From: G965226155 sp965226155
GTDB lineage: Bacteria > Pseudomonadota > Gammaproteobacteria > Eutrophobiales > Eutrophobiaceae
Length of the DNA: 64,000 nucleotides
Assembly: GCA_965226155.1 (NCBI GenBank)
Contig: OZ245331.1
Span: 2,666,001 to 2,730,000 of the forward strand
Direction: 5' to 3'
This document shows, one piece after another, positions 28,601 to 37,712 of this stretch. Under the pieces are notes generated by a model. The model was not told the DNA's origin and searched no databases. It saw only the letters and a list, made by a program, of their open reading frames with translations. Numbering within the stretch: position 1 is the stretch's first letter; the number at the start of each line of letters is the position of its first letter. The position numbers were made by a program, and so were the translations under genes.

Positions 28601-29755
28601 TCAATTTGCTCCCATCAAGAACTCATCAATTTCATCCATACGCGCTTCTGCGTCGGACTCCCCCATATCAATCAAATGGCGGATGTAATCAGTCTGAAAC
28701 ATTACCAAGCTCAACATATCAGATGATCTAGCTTCTTTTGTCCCTAGCCCCCGTGTCATAAAACGAAACGGTCGAGGTAATTGCGGTTCGTACTGATTTG
28801 CCAAGTTTCCCAAATCAAGTGAGGGCCTCAGCAATAATAGTTTTACTGGTTTCAGATCGAATCGTTTCTGTTCCGGCAGAGACTCAATTAACTTATTTAC
28901 TCTTTCAAGTCTGAGTGCATCATTATCGAATACATCTAGAAAAACAGCGTTGAACATATCACCCATCACCTTGGCTGGTGACGGATAATCATCAAGCCTC
29001 ATGCTCTCCATTTCAGATGAACCGGGAATGTGTCGTGTTGATATTGCAAGTACGCGATTTGCTCCAAGATGGATAGCCGGGGATAACGGTGCAGTTAAAC
29101 GTATTCCGCCGTCCCCGTACCAGCTACCATCAACATAAACGCTCGGAAAAAACATCGGCAAAGAGGCAGATGCCATAATATGGTCGATGGTAATTGGTGA
29201 TATCTGGCTTTTCCGGTGAGCACGCTGCCAATCATTAATGTCCTTGCCCTGAATCCAGGTAATCGATTGTCCTGTGGTATAACTTGATGCGGTTATTGCT
29301 ATCGCCTTCAGCTTACCCTCATCGATATTTCTATTAATACCCGTAAGCTGTCCGTTCTCAGGACTCAAGATAACTTGTAGCAATTTCCGAATAGGACCCG
29401 TATCAACCAAGCTTCTCGTTTTGATAGCATTTACCGATCCTCCCATTAACAAGCGGATGCCCCAGCTTAGTACATGCCTCATGGTCGAAATGGAATCTAC
29501 TCTGAATACTTTCTCAGTGGTCAGGTTTTCCCATATTTCTGCGAGGCCTTCTGCCTTTTCCCTAAATACAGTAGTTTCATTGGCAAGGTATGCCGCGTTA
29601 ATTGCCCCGGAAGACACGCCAGTAATTATCGGAATCTGCAGGTCCTCATGGCGCTGAGCTAGATAGCGTAGCACGCCAACTTGATAAGCAGCACGAGCTC
29701 CACCTCCACTCATTACCAAGGCCAAATTATCCGATGTCATTTCCGTATTTGCCAT
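28601..29755 (-). CDS. patatin-like phospholipase
   Basis: Serine lipase-like protein of 384 residues. Oxyanion motif SGGGARAAYQVG at 16-27, nucleophile Ser48 in GVSSG and Asp215 in YGDGG form the Ser-Asp dyad. No signal peptide was seen. The C-terminal ~120 residues, with a FMTRGLGTKEARSSDMLS stretch, match the bacterial RssA-like extended patatins. It is convergent with xdhC-mobA; upstream, the IS30 element begins 53 bp away and may have separated it from its promoter region. Confidence 0.88.
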   Translation of the reverse strand: MANTEMTSDNLALVMSGGGARAAYQVGVLRYLAQRHEDLQIPIITGVSSGAINAAYLANETTVFREKAEGLAEIWENLTTEKVFRVDSISTMRHVLSWGIRLLMGGSVNAIKTRSLVDTGPIRKLLQVILSPENGQLTGINRNIDEGKLKAIAITASSYTTGQSITWIQGKDINDWQRAHRKSQISPITIDHIMASASLPMFFPSVYVDGSWYGDGGIRLTAPLSPAIHLGANRVLAISTRHIPGSSEMESMRLDDYPSPAKVMGDMFNAVFLDVFDNDALRLERVNKLIESLPEQKRFDLKPVKLLLLRPSLDLGNLANQYEPQLPRPFRFMTRGLGTKEARSSDMLSLVMFQTDYIRHLIDMGESDAEARMDEIDEFLMGAN

Positions 29756-29807
29756 TAAAATCCAGTTAAGCGTTTCTGTGTCCCAGTCCTGATATTATAT
29801 AACGTGA

Positions 29808-30865
29808 ATTCAATTTGTAAGTGCAACTCAATTAGGTGGCACGAACGGCAAGCTGCGGTAGCATCCTTACCTTTCGTTCCAGCAAGAAAGAGAGGCACAG
29901 ATGAGACACTACACACAGCTTACCGAGCATCAACGTTACCAGATTTACGCCCTGATGAAAGCAGGACATACACAAACGGAGATAGCCGCCTTGATAGGCG
30001 TGCATAAATCTACTATTAGCCGTGAACTCAGACGCAACCGTGGCTTGAGAGGCTATCGACCCCGCCAAGCTCAGTTGCTCCGGCAAGCGCGTCGAGAAGC
30101 CAGCCAACAACAGCGACTCCCCACGACCTTGTGGGAGCGAGTAGAGGTCTGGCTGCGGGACGAATGGAGTCCTGAGCAAATCAGTGACTGGTTGCATAAA
30201 CGAGAAGGTATCGCTCTGAGTCATGAATGGATATATCACTACATATACCAGGACAAGGCAGACGACGGTGAGCTGTACCGGTACTTGCGTTGCCAGAAGA
30301 AACGAAAGAAGCGTTATGGTAGTTATCAACGTCGTGGGGTTCTGGTGAATCAGGGCAGCATTGATAAGCGTCCCGCCATTGTGAACAGGAAGACACGCAT
30401 CGGTGGCTGGGAAGTGGACACCGTCATCGGCAAAGGCCATCGACAGGCGCTGGTCACCTTGAGCGAGCGCAAGTCGATGTACACCTTGATTGCACAGGTG
30501 AAACGACGAACTGCCTCTGCCGTCAGGCAAGCTATCGTGCGATTGTTGTCTAATATGAAGGCGTCGGTTCACACGATCACCTCGGATAATGGAAAAGAAT
30601 TTGCTGAGCATGAGGTTATTGCTCAACAATTGAACGCGGGGTTCTATTTTGCACATCCTTATGCCTCCTGGGAACGGGGTTTAAATAAAAATATCAATGG
30701 TCTCATTCGACAGTACTTCCCAAAGAAAATGGACTCCAGCACGATTACACAAAAGCAGTTAAACTTGGTCGTGAAAAAACTCAATCACCGTCCCAGAAAA
30801 ACACTTAATTCAAAAACACCACATGAAGTCTTTTTTAACATCAACGTTGCACTTCAAAGTTGAAT
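29808..30865 (+). mobile_element. IS30-family insertion sequence, about 1,058 bp
   Basis: The ends form an imperfect inverted repeat: left ATTCAATTTGTAAGTGCAAC from 29808 and right, on the other strand, ATTCAACTTTGAAGTGCAAC ending at 30865. A single transposase gene fills the element. I could not identify a target-site duplication at either edge, which suggests an old or rearranged insertion. The boundaries are set by the repeat ends and could be off by a few bases. Confidence 0.8.
29901..30863 (+). CDS. IS30-family transposase, catalytic Glu replaced
   Basis: Transposase of 320 residues: N-terminal HTH (IYALMKAGHTQTEIAALIG, STISRELRRN) and a DDE domain with EVDTVIGKGH and TSDNGKEFA, which hold the two aspartates. 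The family motif WERGxNENxNGLxRQ, which carries the catalytic Glu, reads WERGLNKNINGLIRQ here: codon 263 is AAA (Lys) instead of GAA. The protein is otherwise full length, so this copy is probably catalytically dead. Confidence 0.88.
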   Translation: MRHYTQLTEHQRYQIYALMKAGHTQTEIAALIGVHKSTISRELRRNRGLRGYRPRQAQLLRQARREASQQQRLPTTLWERVEVWLRDEWSPEQISDWLHKREGIALSHEWIYHYIYQDKADDGELYRYLRCQKKRKKRYGSYQRRGVLVNQGSIDKRPAIVNRKTRIGGWEVDTVIGKGHRQALVTLSERKSMYTLIAQVKRRTASAVRQAIVRLLSNMKASVHTITSDNGKEFAEHEVIAQQLNAGFYFAHPYASWERGLNKNINGLIRQYFPKKMDSSTITQKQLNLVVKKLNHRPRKTLNSKTPHEVFFNINVALQS

Positions 30866-30903
30866 CCGCGTAATCATTTAATCTTCAATCTAATACCACT
30901 GTA

Positions 30904-31518
30904 TTGATTGAAATATATGTTATCTTAAAAACAGATTTAATGTTTTTCAGAATGGGTCTAAGAATGCTGGAAATGATACTTCAAAAATTCTATGCGGCCA
31001 GCATTACAATAGGCTCGGATGGCAGTGTGCTAATCTCAAGTACTCGTGAACGCATGCTCGTCTGGGCAGTTGTATTTTGCCTAACGGCAGCTACCTGCCT
31101 CATCTCCTACCTGCTTTGGCGAAACAAGCCTGCCAAAAGGATCGCAATCGGTTTGTTTATTGTTACGTTGATGATCCCCGTACTGATCATTCCTTCTATC
31201 AGAAATGAGTATATTCATGTAACGCCGATGATGATTACTGTTGATACAGGAACTTGGCATACCCAATCTAAAACCATCCTGCATCTAACAGAGATCAAAA
31301 ACATTATAGAGCAGGATGAAAATAGTTTTTTTCCAGGAAATTTAAGAGATGACCCACAAATAAAATGGCATTTCACCTGGGAGGATGGCAACAGTCATAG
31401 CATGGAATTGAATGATTTTTTCAATGCACACCGAATGGTAGTTGCCTATTACTATAAGGACAGAGGATTTTGGCCAGAAAGATTGGAAGACCAAAATCGT
31501 CCTCAAACTGTCTTCTAA
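30904..31518 (+). CDS. small membrane protein of unknown function
   Basis: Up to 204 residues; the start is uncertain (TTG at 30904, or ATGs at 30940, 30955 or 30964). Two predicted membrane segments, about residues 51-71 and 79-97, are followed by a ~100-residue soluble domain with aromatic residues (KWHFTWEDGNSHSM). I do not recognise a family. It lies just downstream of the IS30 element and converges with dapB. Coding potential is judged only from the open frame and its two-helix pattern. Confidence 0.5.
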   Translation: MIEIYVILKTDLMFFRMGLRMLEMILQKFYAASITIGSDGSVLISSTRERMLVWAVVFCLTAATCLISYLLWRNKPAKRIAIGLFIVTLMIPVLIIPSIRNEYIHVTPMMITVDTGTWHTQSKTILHLTEIKNIIEQDENSFFPGNLRDDPQIKWHFTWEDGNSHSMELNDFFNAHRMVVAYYYKDRGFWPERLEDQNRPQTVF

Positions 31519-31558
31519 GGATTCTGTCGTTATATTCGACCAGCTAGTTATTGATAAA

Positions 31559-32365
31559 CTAATGTAATTTCAGCACATCCTGCATATCGTAAAGACCGGA
31601 GTCCTTGTCCATCAACCAACCACTTGCAAGGATTGCCCCTGATGCAAAAGTTTTGCGACTGGTAGCACGGTGAGTTATTTCGACACGTTCGCCTTCGGAT
31701 GCAAACATGACAGTATGATCACCTACAATGTCACCTGCCCTGATTGTTTCAAACCCGATTGTTTTTCTGTCTCTGGATCCTGTATTACCTTCTCGCCCGT
31801 ATACCGCTGAGTCACTTAACTTTCGATCGAGTGTATCAGCTACTATTTCTCCTAACCTGATTGCAGTACCAGATGGTGCATCTTTTTTCTGGCTGTGGTG
31901 TGCCTCAATAATTTCAATATCAACAGAATCGCCAAAAACTTTTGCGGCAAGCTCTGTCAATTTAAAACATAAATTAACGCCTACACTCATATTTGGTGCA
32001 AGGACGATCGCAATATCGCTTGCTGCAGACTTAATTATTTCCCTTTGCGAATCGTTGAATCCGGTTGTGCCAATTACAATACGCTTACCTGCTTGGCGGC
32101 ATATTTCGATGTTTCTGATTGTCGCATCGGGAGAAGTGAAATCGATTAATACATCGAAAGTATTTGTAACAGCTTCCAGGTCCGAGATAATTTGGACGTT
32201 ATTTTTCTCTAGGCCTGCTACTTCACCAGAATCCATACCAAGCTTTTCCGAATTTACCTGCTCGATTGCCGCAGTTATTGCCACTTTGTCTGTTTGTGCA
32301 CAAACCTCAAGGATAGTTTTACCCATCCGTCCTACGGCACCACAAACAGCGATTTTCGTACTCAT
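31559..32365 (-). CDS. dapB: 4-hydroxy-tetrahydrodipicolinate reductase
   Basis: Second step of the lysine branch after asd/dapA. In 268 residues: N-terminal AVCGAVGRMGKTI nucleotide-binding motif, IDFTSPDATI, IVIGTTGFND, and the catalytic EAHHSQKKDAPSGTA segment. It lies 98 bp downstream of dnaJ. The usual partner carA has been displaced about 7 kb by the accessory block. Confidence 0.96.
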   Translation of the reverse strand: MSTKIAVCGAVGRMGKTILEVCAQTDKVAITAAIEQVNSEKLGMDSGEVAGLEKNNVQIISDLEAVTNTFDVLIDFTSPDATIRNIEICRQAGKRIVIGTTGFNDSQREIIKSAASDIAIVLAPNMSVGVNLCFKLTELAAKVFGDSVDIEIIEAHHSQKKDAPSGTAIRLGEIVADTLDRKLSDSAVYGREGNTGSRDRKTIGFETIRAGDIVGDHTVMFASEGERVEITHRATSRKTFASGAILASGWLMDKDSGLYDMQDVLKLH

Positions 32366-32463
32366 TACCCTTTCCTCAGTTATTAAATTACCACTCTAAT
32401 CTCCAGTACTGCCCATATTTTACTATTTATCGTACAGTGAGTCCCAAGTAGTGAGCCAGTAAT

Positions 32464-33588
32464 TTAAGAAGTCATATTATCAAAAAAACGCTTAACGCCA
32501 TCTATCCAGGTTGAGGCTTGAGGGCTGTGATTTATGTTGTCTTTGTCCAGTGACTGGCCTAATTCTTCGAGTAACTCTTTTTGACGTTTATTGAGTTTAA
32601 CTGGAGTCTCAACAATAACTCGGCAAATTAAATCACCCCTGGTTGATGCCCTGATAGACCGTACACCCTTTCCTCTCAGACGGAAAAGCTTATTGCTTTG
32701 TGTCTCTGACGGCACCTTCAATGCCACCTTGCCATCCAATGTAGGTACTTCGATTTCTCCCCCAATAGTAGCCAACTGGAAGCTGATAGGCACATCACAC
32801 CGCAAATTAGTGCCATCCCGCGTAAAAATTGAATGATCTTTTACGACGACATCTACGTAAAGGTCACCAGGCGGACCACCTTTTTCACCAGCCTCTCCTT
32901 CGTTGCTCAATCTGATCCGATCACCGGTACTGACTCCCGCGGGAATTTTTACCGAGATAGTTTTATTATCCCTAACCCGCCCTTGTCCTTGACATTTTCC
33001 ACACGGGCTATTAATGATCTTTCCATTTCCCCGGCATTGCGGGCAAGCTTGCTGAATGGAAAAAAACCCCTGTTGCATACGTACTTGACCGACGCCATTA
33101 CAGGTCGGGCAATCTACCGGAGATGAACCCTTCTTCGCACCACTCCCTGAGCATCCATCACAGACTACGAAATTGGGAACACGAATCTTGCTTGTAGTAC
33201 CAAATACAGCCTGCTCTAAAGTCAAATCCATCTCATAACGAAGATCAGCGCCACGATATACGCGTTCACCACTACTACGGCTACCACCGAATATATCACC
33301 AAAAACACTGTCAAAAATATCGCCGAAGCCTGCCTGTGCCCCTCCTGCATTGAAATTAGCATCAACACCGGCATGACCAAACTGATCATAAGCAGAACGC
33401 TTACGTTCATCTGACAATACATCGTGTGCTTCTTTTGCTTCCTTAAATTTTTCTTCTGATTCCTTGTTTCCAGGATTTCTATCTGGATGATATTTCATCG
33501 CCAGGCGTCGATACGCCTTTTTCAGTTCTGGTTCTGTAGCATTTTTTGAAACACCCAGAACCTCGTAATAATCTTTCTTTGTAGACAT
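32464..33588 (-). CDS. dnaJ: chaperone DnaJ
   Basis: Co-chaperone that delivers substrates to DnaK. In 374 residues: J-domain with HPD at 34-36, a Gly/Phe-rich region (FGDIFDSVFGDIFGG), a zinc region with four CxxCxGxG-like motifs (CDGCSGSG, CPTCNGVG, CPQCRGNG, CGKCQGQG), and two C-terminal substrate-binding domains. It is 132 bp from dnaK, with a strong hairpin between. Confidence 0.97.
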   Translation of the reverse strand: MSTKKDYYEVLGVSKNATEPELKKAYRRLAMKYHPDRNPGNKESEEKFKEAKEAHDVLSDERKRSAYDQFGHAGVDANFNAGGAQAGFGDIFDSVFGDIFGGSRSSGERVYRGADLRYEMDLTLEQAVFGTTSKIRVPNFVVCDGCSGSGAKKGSSPVDCPTCNGVGQVRMQQGFFSIQQACPQCRGNGKIINSPCGKCQGQGRVRDNKTISVKIPAGVSTGDRIRLSNEGEAGEKGGPPGDLYVDVVVKDHSIFTRDGTNLRCDVPISFQLATIGGEIEVPTLDGKVALKVPSETQSNKLFRLRGKGVRSIRASTRGDLICRVIVETPVKLNKRQKELLEELGQSLDKDNINHSPQASTWIDGVKRFFDNMTS

Positions 33589-33618
33589 TCTTTTTTATTT
33601 TTCATTACACGCAAACAA

Positions 33619-33646
33619 GCCTGGGAAAGTTAATACTTTCCCAGGC
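33619..33646 (-). promoter_or_regulatory. perfect 12-bp hairpin in the dnaK-dnaJ gap
   Basis: GCCTGGGAAAGT, loop TAAT, ACTTTCCCAGGC. There is no U-run on the minus strand, so it is not a standard intrinsic terminator. It lies 74 bp after the dnaK stop and 31 bp before dnaJ. It may stabilise or process the dnaK message, or reduce read-through into dnaJ. Confidence 0.6.
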
Positions 33647-33720
33647 CATTACTTACTCGTTAATAGTCTTCCGTTAATCGATCGATATAACACTCACATC
33701 CGTTATTAGCGATTTAGCAT

Positions 33721-35661
33721 TCACTTCTGCTCGTCGTCAATTTCCTCAAACTCAGCATCAACTACATTATTATCAGCATCTTCGTTACTAGTAGATTTTG
33801 CATTTTCATCCACATTAGTTTCTGGCTGTTGCTGGTCCGACGCTTCCTGCTGATAGGCTCGCTCTGCCAGCTTACCTGCCAGTTCCGCTAGGCTCTTAGT
33901 CTTTTCCTCAATTAATGTTTTGTCTTCACCTTCCAAGGATTCCTCGAGTTCCTTAATTGCTCCTTCAATATCCTTTTTCTCGTCCTCGGTAACTTTGTCA
34001 CCAAGTTCTTCAAGAGATTTCTGAGTTGCATGAACCATGTTTTCTGCTGTATTCCTGGCTTCAACCATTTCCCTGAGTTTTCGATCCTCCTCAGCATGTG
34101 CTTCTGCGTCCTTGATCATTTTGTCGACTTCCTCATCTGACAGACCGCTGGATGCTTTGATTATGATGGATTGCTCTTTACCGGTAGCCTTGTCTTTTGC
34201 AGACACATTCAGAATACCGTTTGCATCAATATCAAACGCCACTTCTATCTGCGGTACACCTCGTCTTGCCGGTGGTATGTCCGCCAGATCAAAACGACCC
34301 AGCGATTTATTACCGGTTGCCATTTCACGTTCACCCTGTAATACATGAACCGTTACCGCTGTTTGATTGTCATCGGCAGTTGAGAAAACCTGTTGTGCTT
34401 TAGTAGGAATAGTGGTGTTTTTCTCAATCAACTTGGTCGTTACGCCGCCTAGAGTTTCGATTCCAAGTGATAGTGGTGTTACATCGAGTAACAGTACATC
34501 TTTTACATCACCGCCTAAGACACCGGCCTGTATAGCAGCACCGACAGCGACCGCTTCATCCGGATTAACATCTTTACGAGGTTCTTTTCCGAATATTTCT
34601 TGTACGGTCTGCTGTACTTTCGGCATGCGGGTCTGACCACCAACGAGTATCACGTCCGTAATGTCCGATGCATTTAGCCCGGCATCTTTCAAAGCAATCT
34701 TGCAGGGTTCTCTGGTTCGTTCTACCAGTTCATCAACCAGTGACTCTAGCTTTGCCCGGGAGAGCTTAAGATTAAGGTGTTTTGGCCCTTTTGCATCTGC
34801 CGTGATGTAAGGCAGGTTCACATCCGTCTGCTGAGTGGACGACAATTCAATCTTTGCCTTCTCGGCAGCTTCCTTCAATCTCTGTAATGCCAACGGATCG
34901 CTATGAAGATCAATGCCCTGTTCTTTTTTAAATTCATCACATAGAAAATCAATAATGCGCAGATCAAAATCTTCTCCTCCGAGGAAAGTATCACCATTGG
35001 TAGACAACACCTCAAATTGATGCTCACCGTCTACTGCAGCAATCTCGATAATCGAGACGTCAAATGTCCCACCACCCAGATCGTAAACTGCAATCTTTGC
35101 GTCACCATGTTTTTTATCCATGCCGAAGGCAAGTGCCGCCGCTGTGGGTTCGTTTATAATTCTTCGAACATCGAGACCGGCTATACGACCAGCGTCTTTT
35201 GTCGCTTGTCGCTGGGAATCATTGAAATAGGCGGGGACAGTTATAACAGCCTCTTTTACTTCCTCACCTAAATAATCTTCCGCCGTTTTTTTCATTTTCA
35301 TCAAAATCCGTGCGGAAATTTCAGGGGATGCCATTTTCTTTCCTTTTACATCAACCCAAGCATCACCGTTATCAGCTTTTACGATATTATACGGAACCAT
35401 TTTGATATCTTTTTGCACGACATCATCTTCGAATCGTCGCCCGATCAAACGTTTGATTGCATGTAAGGTATTTGCGGGATTGGTGACTGACTGTCTCTTA
35501 GCCGACTGACCGACAAGCACCTCATCATCATCTGTATAGGCAATGACTGATGGTGTCGTACGTGCGCCTTCGCTATTTTCGATTACCTTGGCCTGTCCGC
35601 CTTCCAGTACAGCAACGCATGAGTTGGTGGTGCCCAGGTCAATACCGATTATCTTTCCCAT
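33721..35661 (-). CDS. dnaK: chaperone DnaK (Hsp70)
   Basis: ATP-dependent Hsp70 chaperone of 646 residues from the ATG at 35661, giving MGKIIGIDLGTTNSC; a start five codons upstream is possible but not family-like. Signatures: IDLGTTNS, IAVYDLGGGTFDVSI and VILVGGQTRMP, the substrate-binding domain (ERxMA, DIPPARRG) and a Gln/Asp/Glu-rich tail ending in EEIDDEQK. It is flanked by grpE and dnaJ. Confidence 0.98.
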   Translation of the reverse strand: MGKIIGIDLGTTNSCVAVLEGGQAKVIENSEGARTTPSVIAYTDDDEVLVGQSAKRQSVTNPANTLHAIKRLIGRRFEDDVVQKDIKMVPYNIVKADNGDAWVDVKGKKMASPEISARILMKMKKTAEDYLGEEVKEAVITVPAYFNDSQRQATKDAGRIAGLDVRRIINEPTAAALAFGMDKKHGDAKIAVYDLGGGTFDVSIIEIAAVDGEHQFEVLSTNGDTFLGGEDFDLRIIDFLCDEFKKEQGIDLHSDPLALQRLKEAAEKAKIELSSTQQTDVNLPYITADAKGPKHLNLKLSRAKLESLVDELVERTREPCKIALKDAGLNASDITDVILVGGQTRMPKVQQTVQEIFGKEPRKDVNPDEAVAVGAAIQAGVLGGDVKDVLLLDVTPLSLGIETLGGVTTKLIEKNTTIPTKAQQVFSTADDNQTAVTVHVLQGEREMATGNKSLGRFDLADIPPARRGVPQIEVAFDIDANGILNVSAKDKATGKEQSIIIKASSGLSDEEVDKMIKDAEAHAEEDRKLREMVEARNTAENMVHATQKSLEELGDKVTEDEKKDIEGAIKELEESLEGEDKTLIEEKTKSLAELAGKLAERAYQQEASDQQQPETNVDENAKSTSNEDADNNVVDAEFEEIDDEQK

Positions 35662-35730
35662 TTCTAATCTCCACAAATCTTAACTATTTGAAATTAATAA
35701 TTTTTAATAAATGTTCAGGTTCCTAATATA

Positions 35731-35757
35731 GTTTGGGCTCAGAAGGCTAAATTCAAG
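35731..35757 (-). promoter_or_regulatory. candidate sigma-32 heat-shock promoter for dnaK
   Basis: On the minus strand CTTGAA (35757-35752) is followed, 14 bp later, by CCCAAAC (35737-35731), about 70 bp before the dnaK start. The consensus is CTTGAAA, N13-15, CCCCATNT, so the -35 is good and the -10 partial. No CIRCE inverted repeat was found here, although hrcA is present. Confidence 0.4.
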
Positions 35758-35842
35758 CCTTTACCTGAAAAAAACTATAAAAATATCCGACTTCAAAGCA
35801 AATGGATGAGCATGTTTCTGGCTCTACTCCTAAATATTCCAC

Positions 35843-36457
35843 CTACTTCGCGACAACTACCATTGCCGACCGCACCAGTCTGCCATTCAATTCATAGCCT
35901 TTTTGCAACACCGATATCACCATCCCTTGTTCTGCTTCGCCTGATTCTTGCATCGACACGGCATCATGTTTTTCCGGGTTGAATTTTTCCCCTACTGGAT
36001 CGACAACTTCGACCCCGAACCTCTGCAGGGTGTCGATAAACTTCTTCAGAGTAAGATCAAGACCCTCTTGAACACCCGATAAGGCATCAGCATCAGCATC
36101 AGCCTCATCCGATTCCGAGGCTTGAATTCCAAGTTCTATACTGTCAATTACAGGTAGTAATTCATTGATAATCTTATCAAGTGAATATTTATGAGCATTT
36201 TCAACGTCCCGAATGGTCCGCTTCCTCAGGTTATCCATTTCGGCCTGTGTACGCAGATCCAATTCCATGTTCTCCTGAGCCTGCTGGGTGAGTAATTCCA
36301 GTTTCTGATTAAGGACTTCAATCTCGGTGAGCGGTTCTCCCGAATCTTCGGTAGTTTCCGTAGCCGATCCCGGTGTGGCTTGTGTAGATTCCGGTTGCGG
36401 ATCCTCTGTCAATCCATCCTTTAGCTCATCATCTTCGTGATTTTGTTCAGATGCCAT
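35843..36457 (-). CDS. grpE: nucleotide exchange factor GrpE
   Basis: Exchange factor for DnaK. With the ATG at 36457 (MASEQNHEDDEL) it has 204 residues; an upstream start would add ten atypical residues. An acidic disordered N-terminus runs to about 50, then a long coiled coil (QAEMDNLRKRTIRDVENAHKY) and the C-terminal beta domain (FNPEKHDAVSM, KGYELNGRLVRSAMVVV). It lies between hrcA and dnaK. Confidence 0.95.
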   Translation of the reverse strand: MASEQNHEDDELKDGLTEDPQPESTQATPGSATETTEDSGEPLTEIEVLNQKLELLTQQAQENMELDLRTQAEMDNLRKRTIRDVENAHKYSLDKIINELLPVIDSIELGIQASESDEADADADALSGVQEGLDLTLKKFIDTLQRFGVEVVDPVGEKFNPEKHDAVSMQESGEAEQGMVISVLQKGYELNGRLVRSAMVVVAK

Positions 36458-36540
36458 GCATGCTCCATTATTATTTATAAAATTCAAACAAACAGTCGTC
36501 CCTCTTCAGGAATTCAACACCCTATGAGAGAAAATAAGGA

Positions 36541-37599
36541 CTAATTAAGAGAATTCAAGGCAGAACCGAGCATTTTTGCCGTTATATCGACAATCGGTAT
36601 CACCTTTTCGTAATTCATACGCGTAGGACCGATAACACCAAGCACTCCGAGGATTTGCCCATCAGCCTCATAAGGAGAGGTTACCACGCTACAATTATCG
36701 AGAACGTCAAAACCCGATTCTTCGCCAATAAAGATCTGAACGCCCTTGGCATGAATTGATTGTTCCAACAGGTGCAGCAAATCGCGTTTCTGGTTAAAAC
36801 TTTCAAATAGCTTTTTAAGTGTCTCAACATTGCATAGCTCATCAAACCCCATCAGATTAGTCTGCCCAGCTAGAACGAAATCATGCTTGTGAATATCCTG
36901 AGCAAACGCTCGTGACGCAACTTCAATCGCAGTTTGCATAATCTTGTTTACTTTATCCTTCATCTTTTCTAGCTCACCCAACAATTCATTTCTTACAAAG
37001 GTAAAGTCTTTCCCTGAATACATAGTGTTGAGGTAATTCGAACATTCTTGGAGTTCAGAATGGGAGTACTTACGTGCCGTATGAATAACCCTGTTTTGTA
37101 TTTCGCCGTCACTCAATATAAGGATAACCAAAACACGATTATCACTTAACGTGACAAATTCAATTTGTTTTAAGACTGGTTGCTCTACTCTGGGCAACAT
37201 GACAACCCCCGCCAACTTGGTGATATCTGACAGCATGCTTGATGTCTTTTCCATCAGTTCTGGGATGTTGTGCTCGGCTTCTAGCTGTTTTGCGATATGG
37301 TTGGCATCCTTCGTGTGTATCTTATCTGCACGAAGTAAGGAATCCACAAAGAAACGATAACCCTTGACAGTCGGTATACGGCCAGATGAGGTATGAAGGG
37401 ACTGCAACAAACCCAAATCTTCCAAGTCTGCCATCGTATTGCGGATAGTGGCGGAGCTCAGATCCAGGTTTGAATCGCGGGCCAGAGTACGGGATCCAAC
37501 AGCTTGCCCATCGTTAATAAAGTGTTGGATTAGCGCCTTGAATAAGGTCAGGTTTCTTTCTGAAAGCGTTATCGAACTGATATTATGCTGTTTTGTCAT
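36541..37599 (-). CDS. hrcA: heat-inducible transcription repressor HrcA
   Basis: Repressor of groE/dnaK-type heat-shock genes through CIRCE operators. In 352 residues: winged-helix N-terminus with VGSRTLARDSNLDLSSATIRNTM, then LHTSSGRIPTVKGYRFFVDSL, a GAF-like middle and the C-terminal MNYEKVIPIVDITA helix. It is first in the hrcA-grpE-dnaK-dnaJ cluster. I found no CIRCE sequence upstream of hrcA, grpE or dnaK, so its operator may lie elsewhere (for example groESL). Confidence 0.95.
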   Translation of the reverse strand: MTKQHNISSITLSERNLTLFKALIQHFINDGQAVGSRTLARDSNLDLSSATIRNTMADLEDLGLLQSLHTSSGRIPTVKGYRFFVDSLLRADKIHTKDANHIAKQLEAEHNIPELMEKTSSMLSDITKLAGVVMLPRVEQPVLKQIEFVTLSDNRVLVILILSDGEIQNRVIHTARKYSHSELQECSNYLNTMYSGKDFTFVRNELLGELEKMKDKVNKIMQTAIEVASRAFAQDIHKHDFVLAGQTNLMGFDELCNVETLKKLFESFNQKRDLLHLLEQSIHAKGVQIFIGEESGFDVLDNCSVVTSPYEADGQILGVLGVIGPTRMNYEKVIPIVDITAKMLGSALNSLN

Positions 37600-37712
37600 A
37601 CTAACTCGTTATTTTACATAAATGTTCAGCAAAATTCAGCATCGTCTCCACATTCCTCAAAACTATATTGGCGGTTTAGACAGACCATGCTACTTTTGTT
37701 TCCTCTACCCAT

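Noticed and set aside
29832..30656. 274-codon minus-strand frame through the IS30 element
   Set aside because: It lies opposite the transposase and has no recognisable motif.
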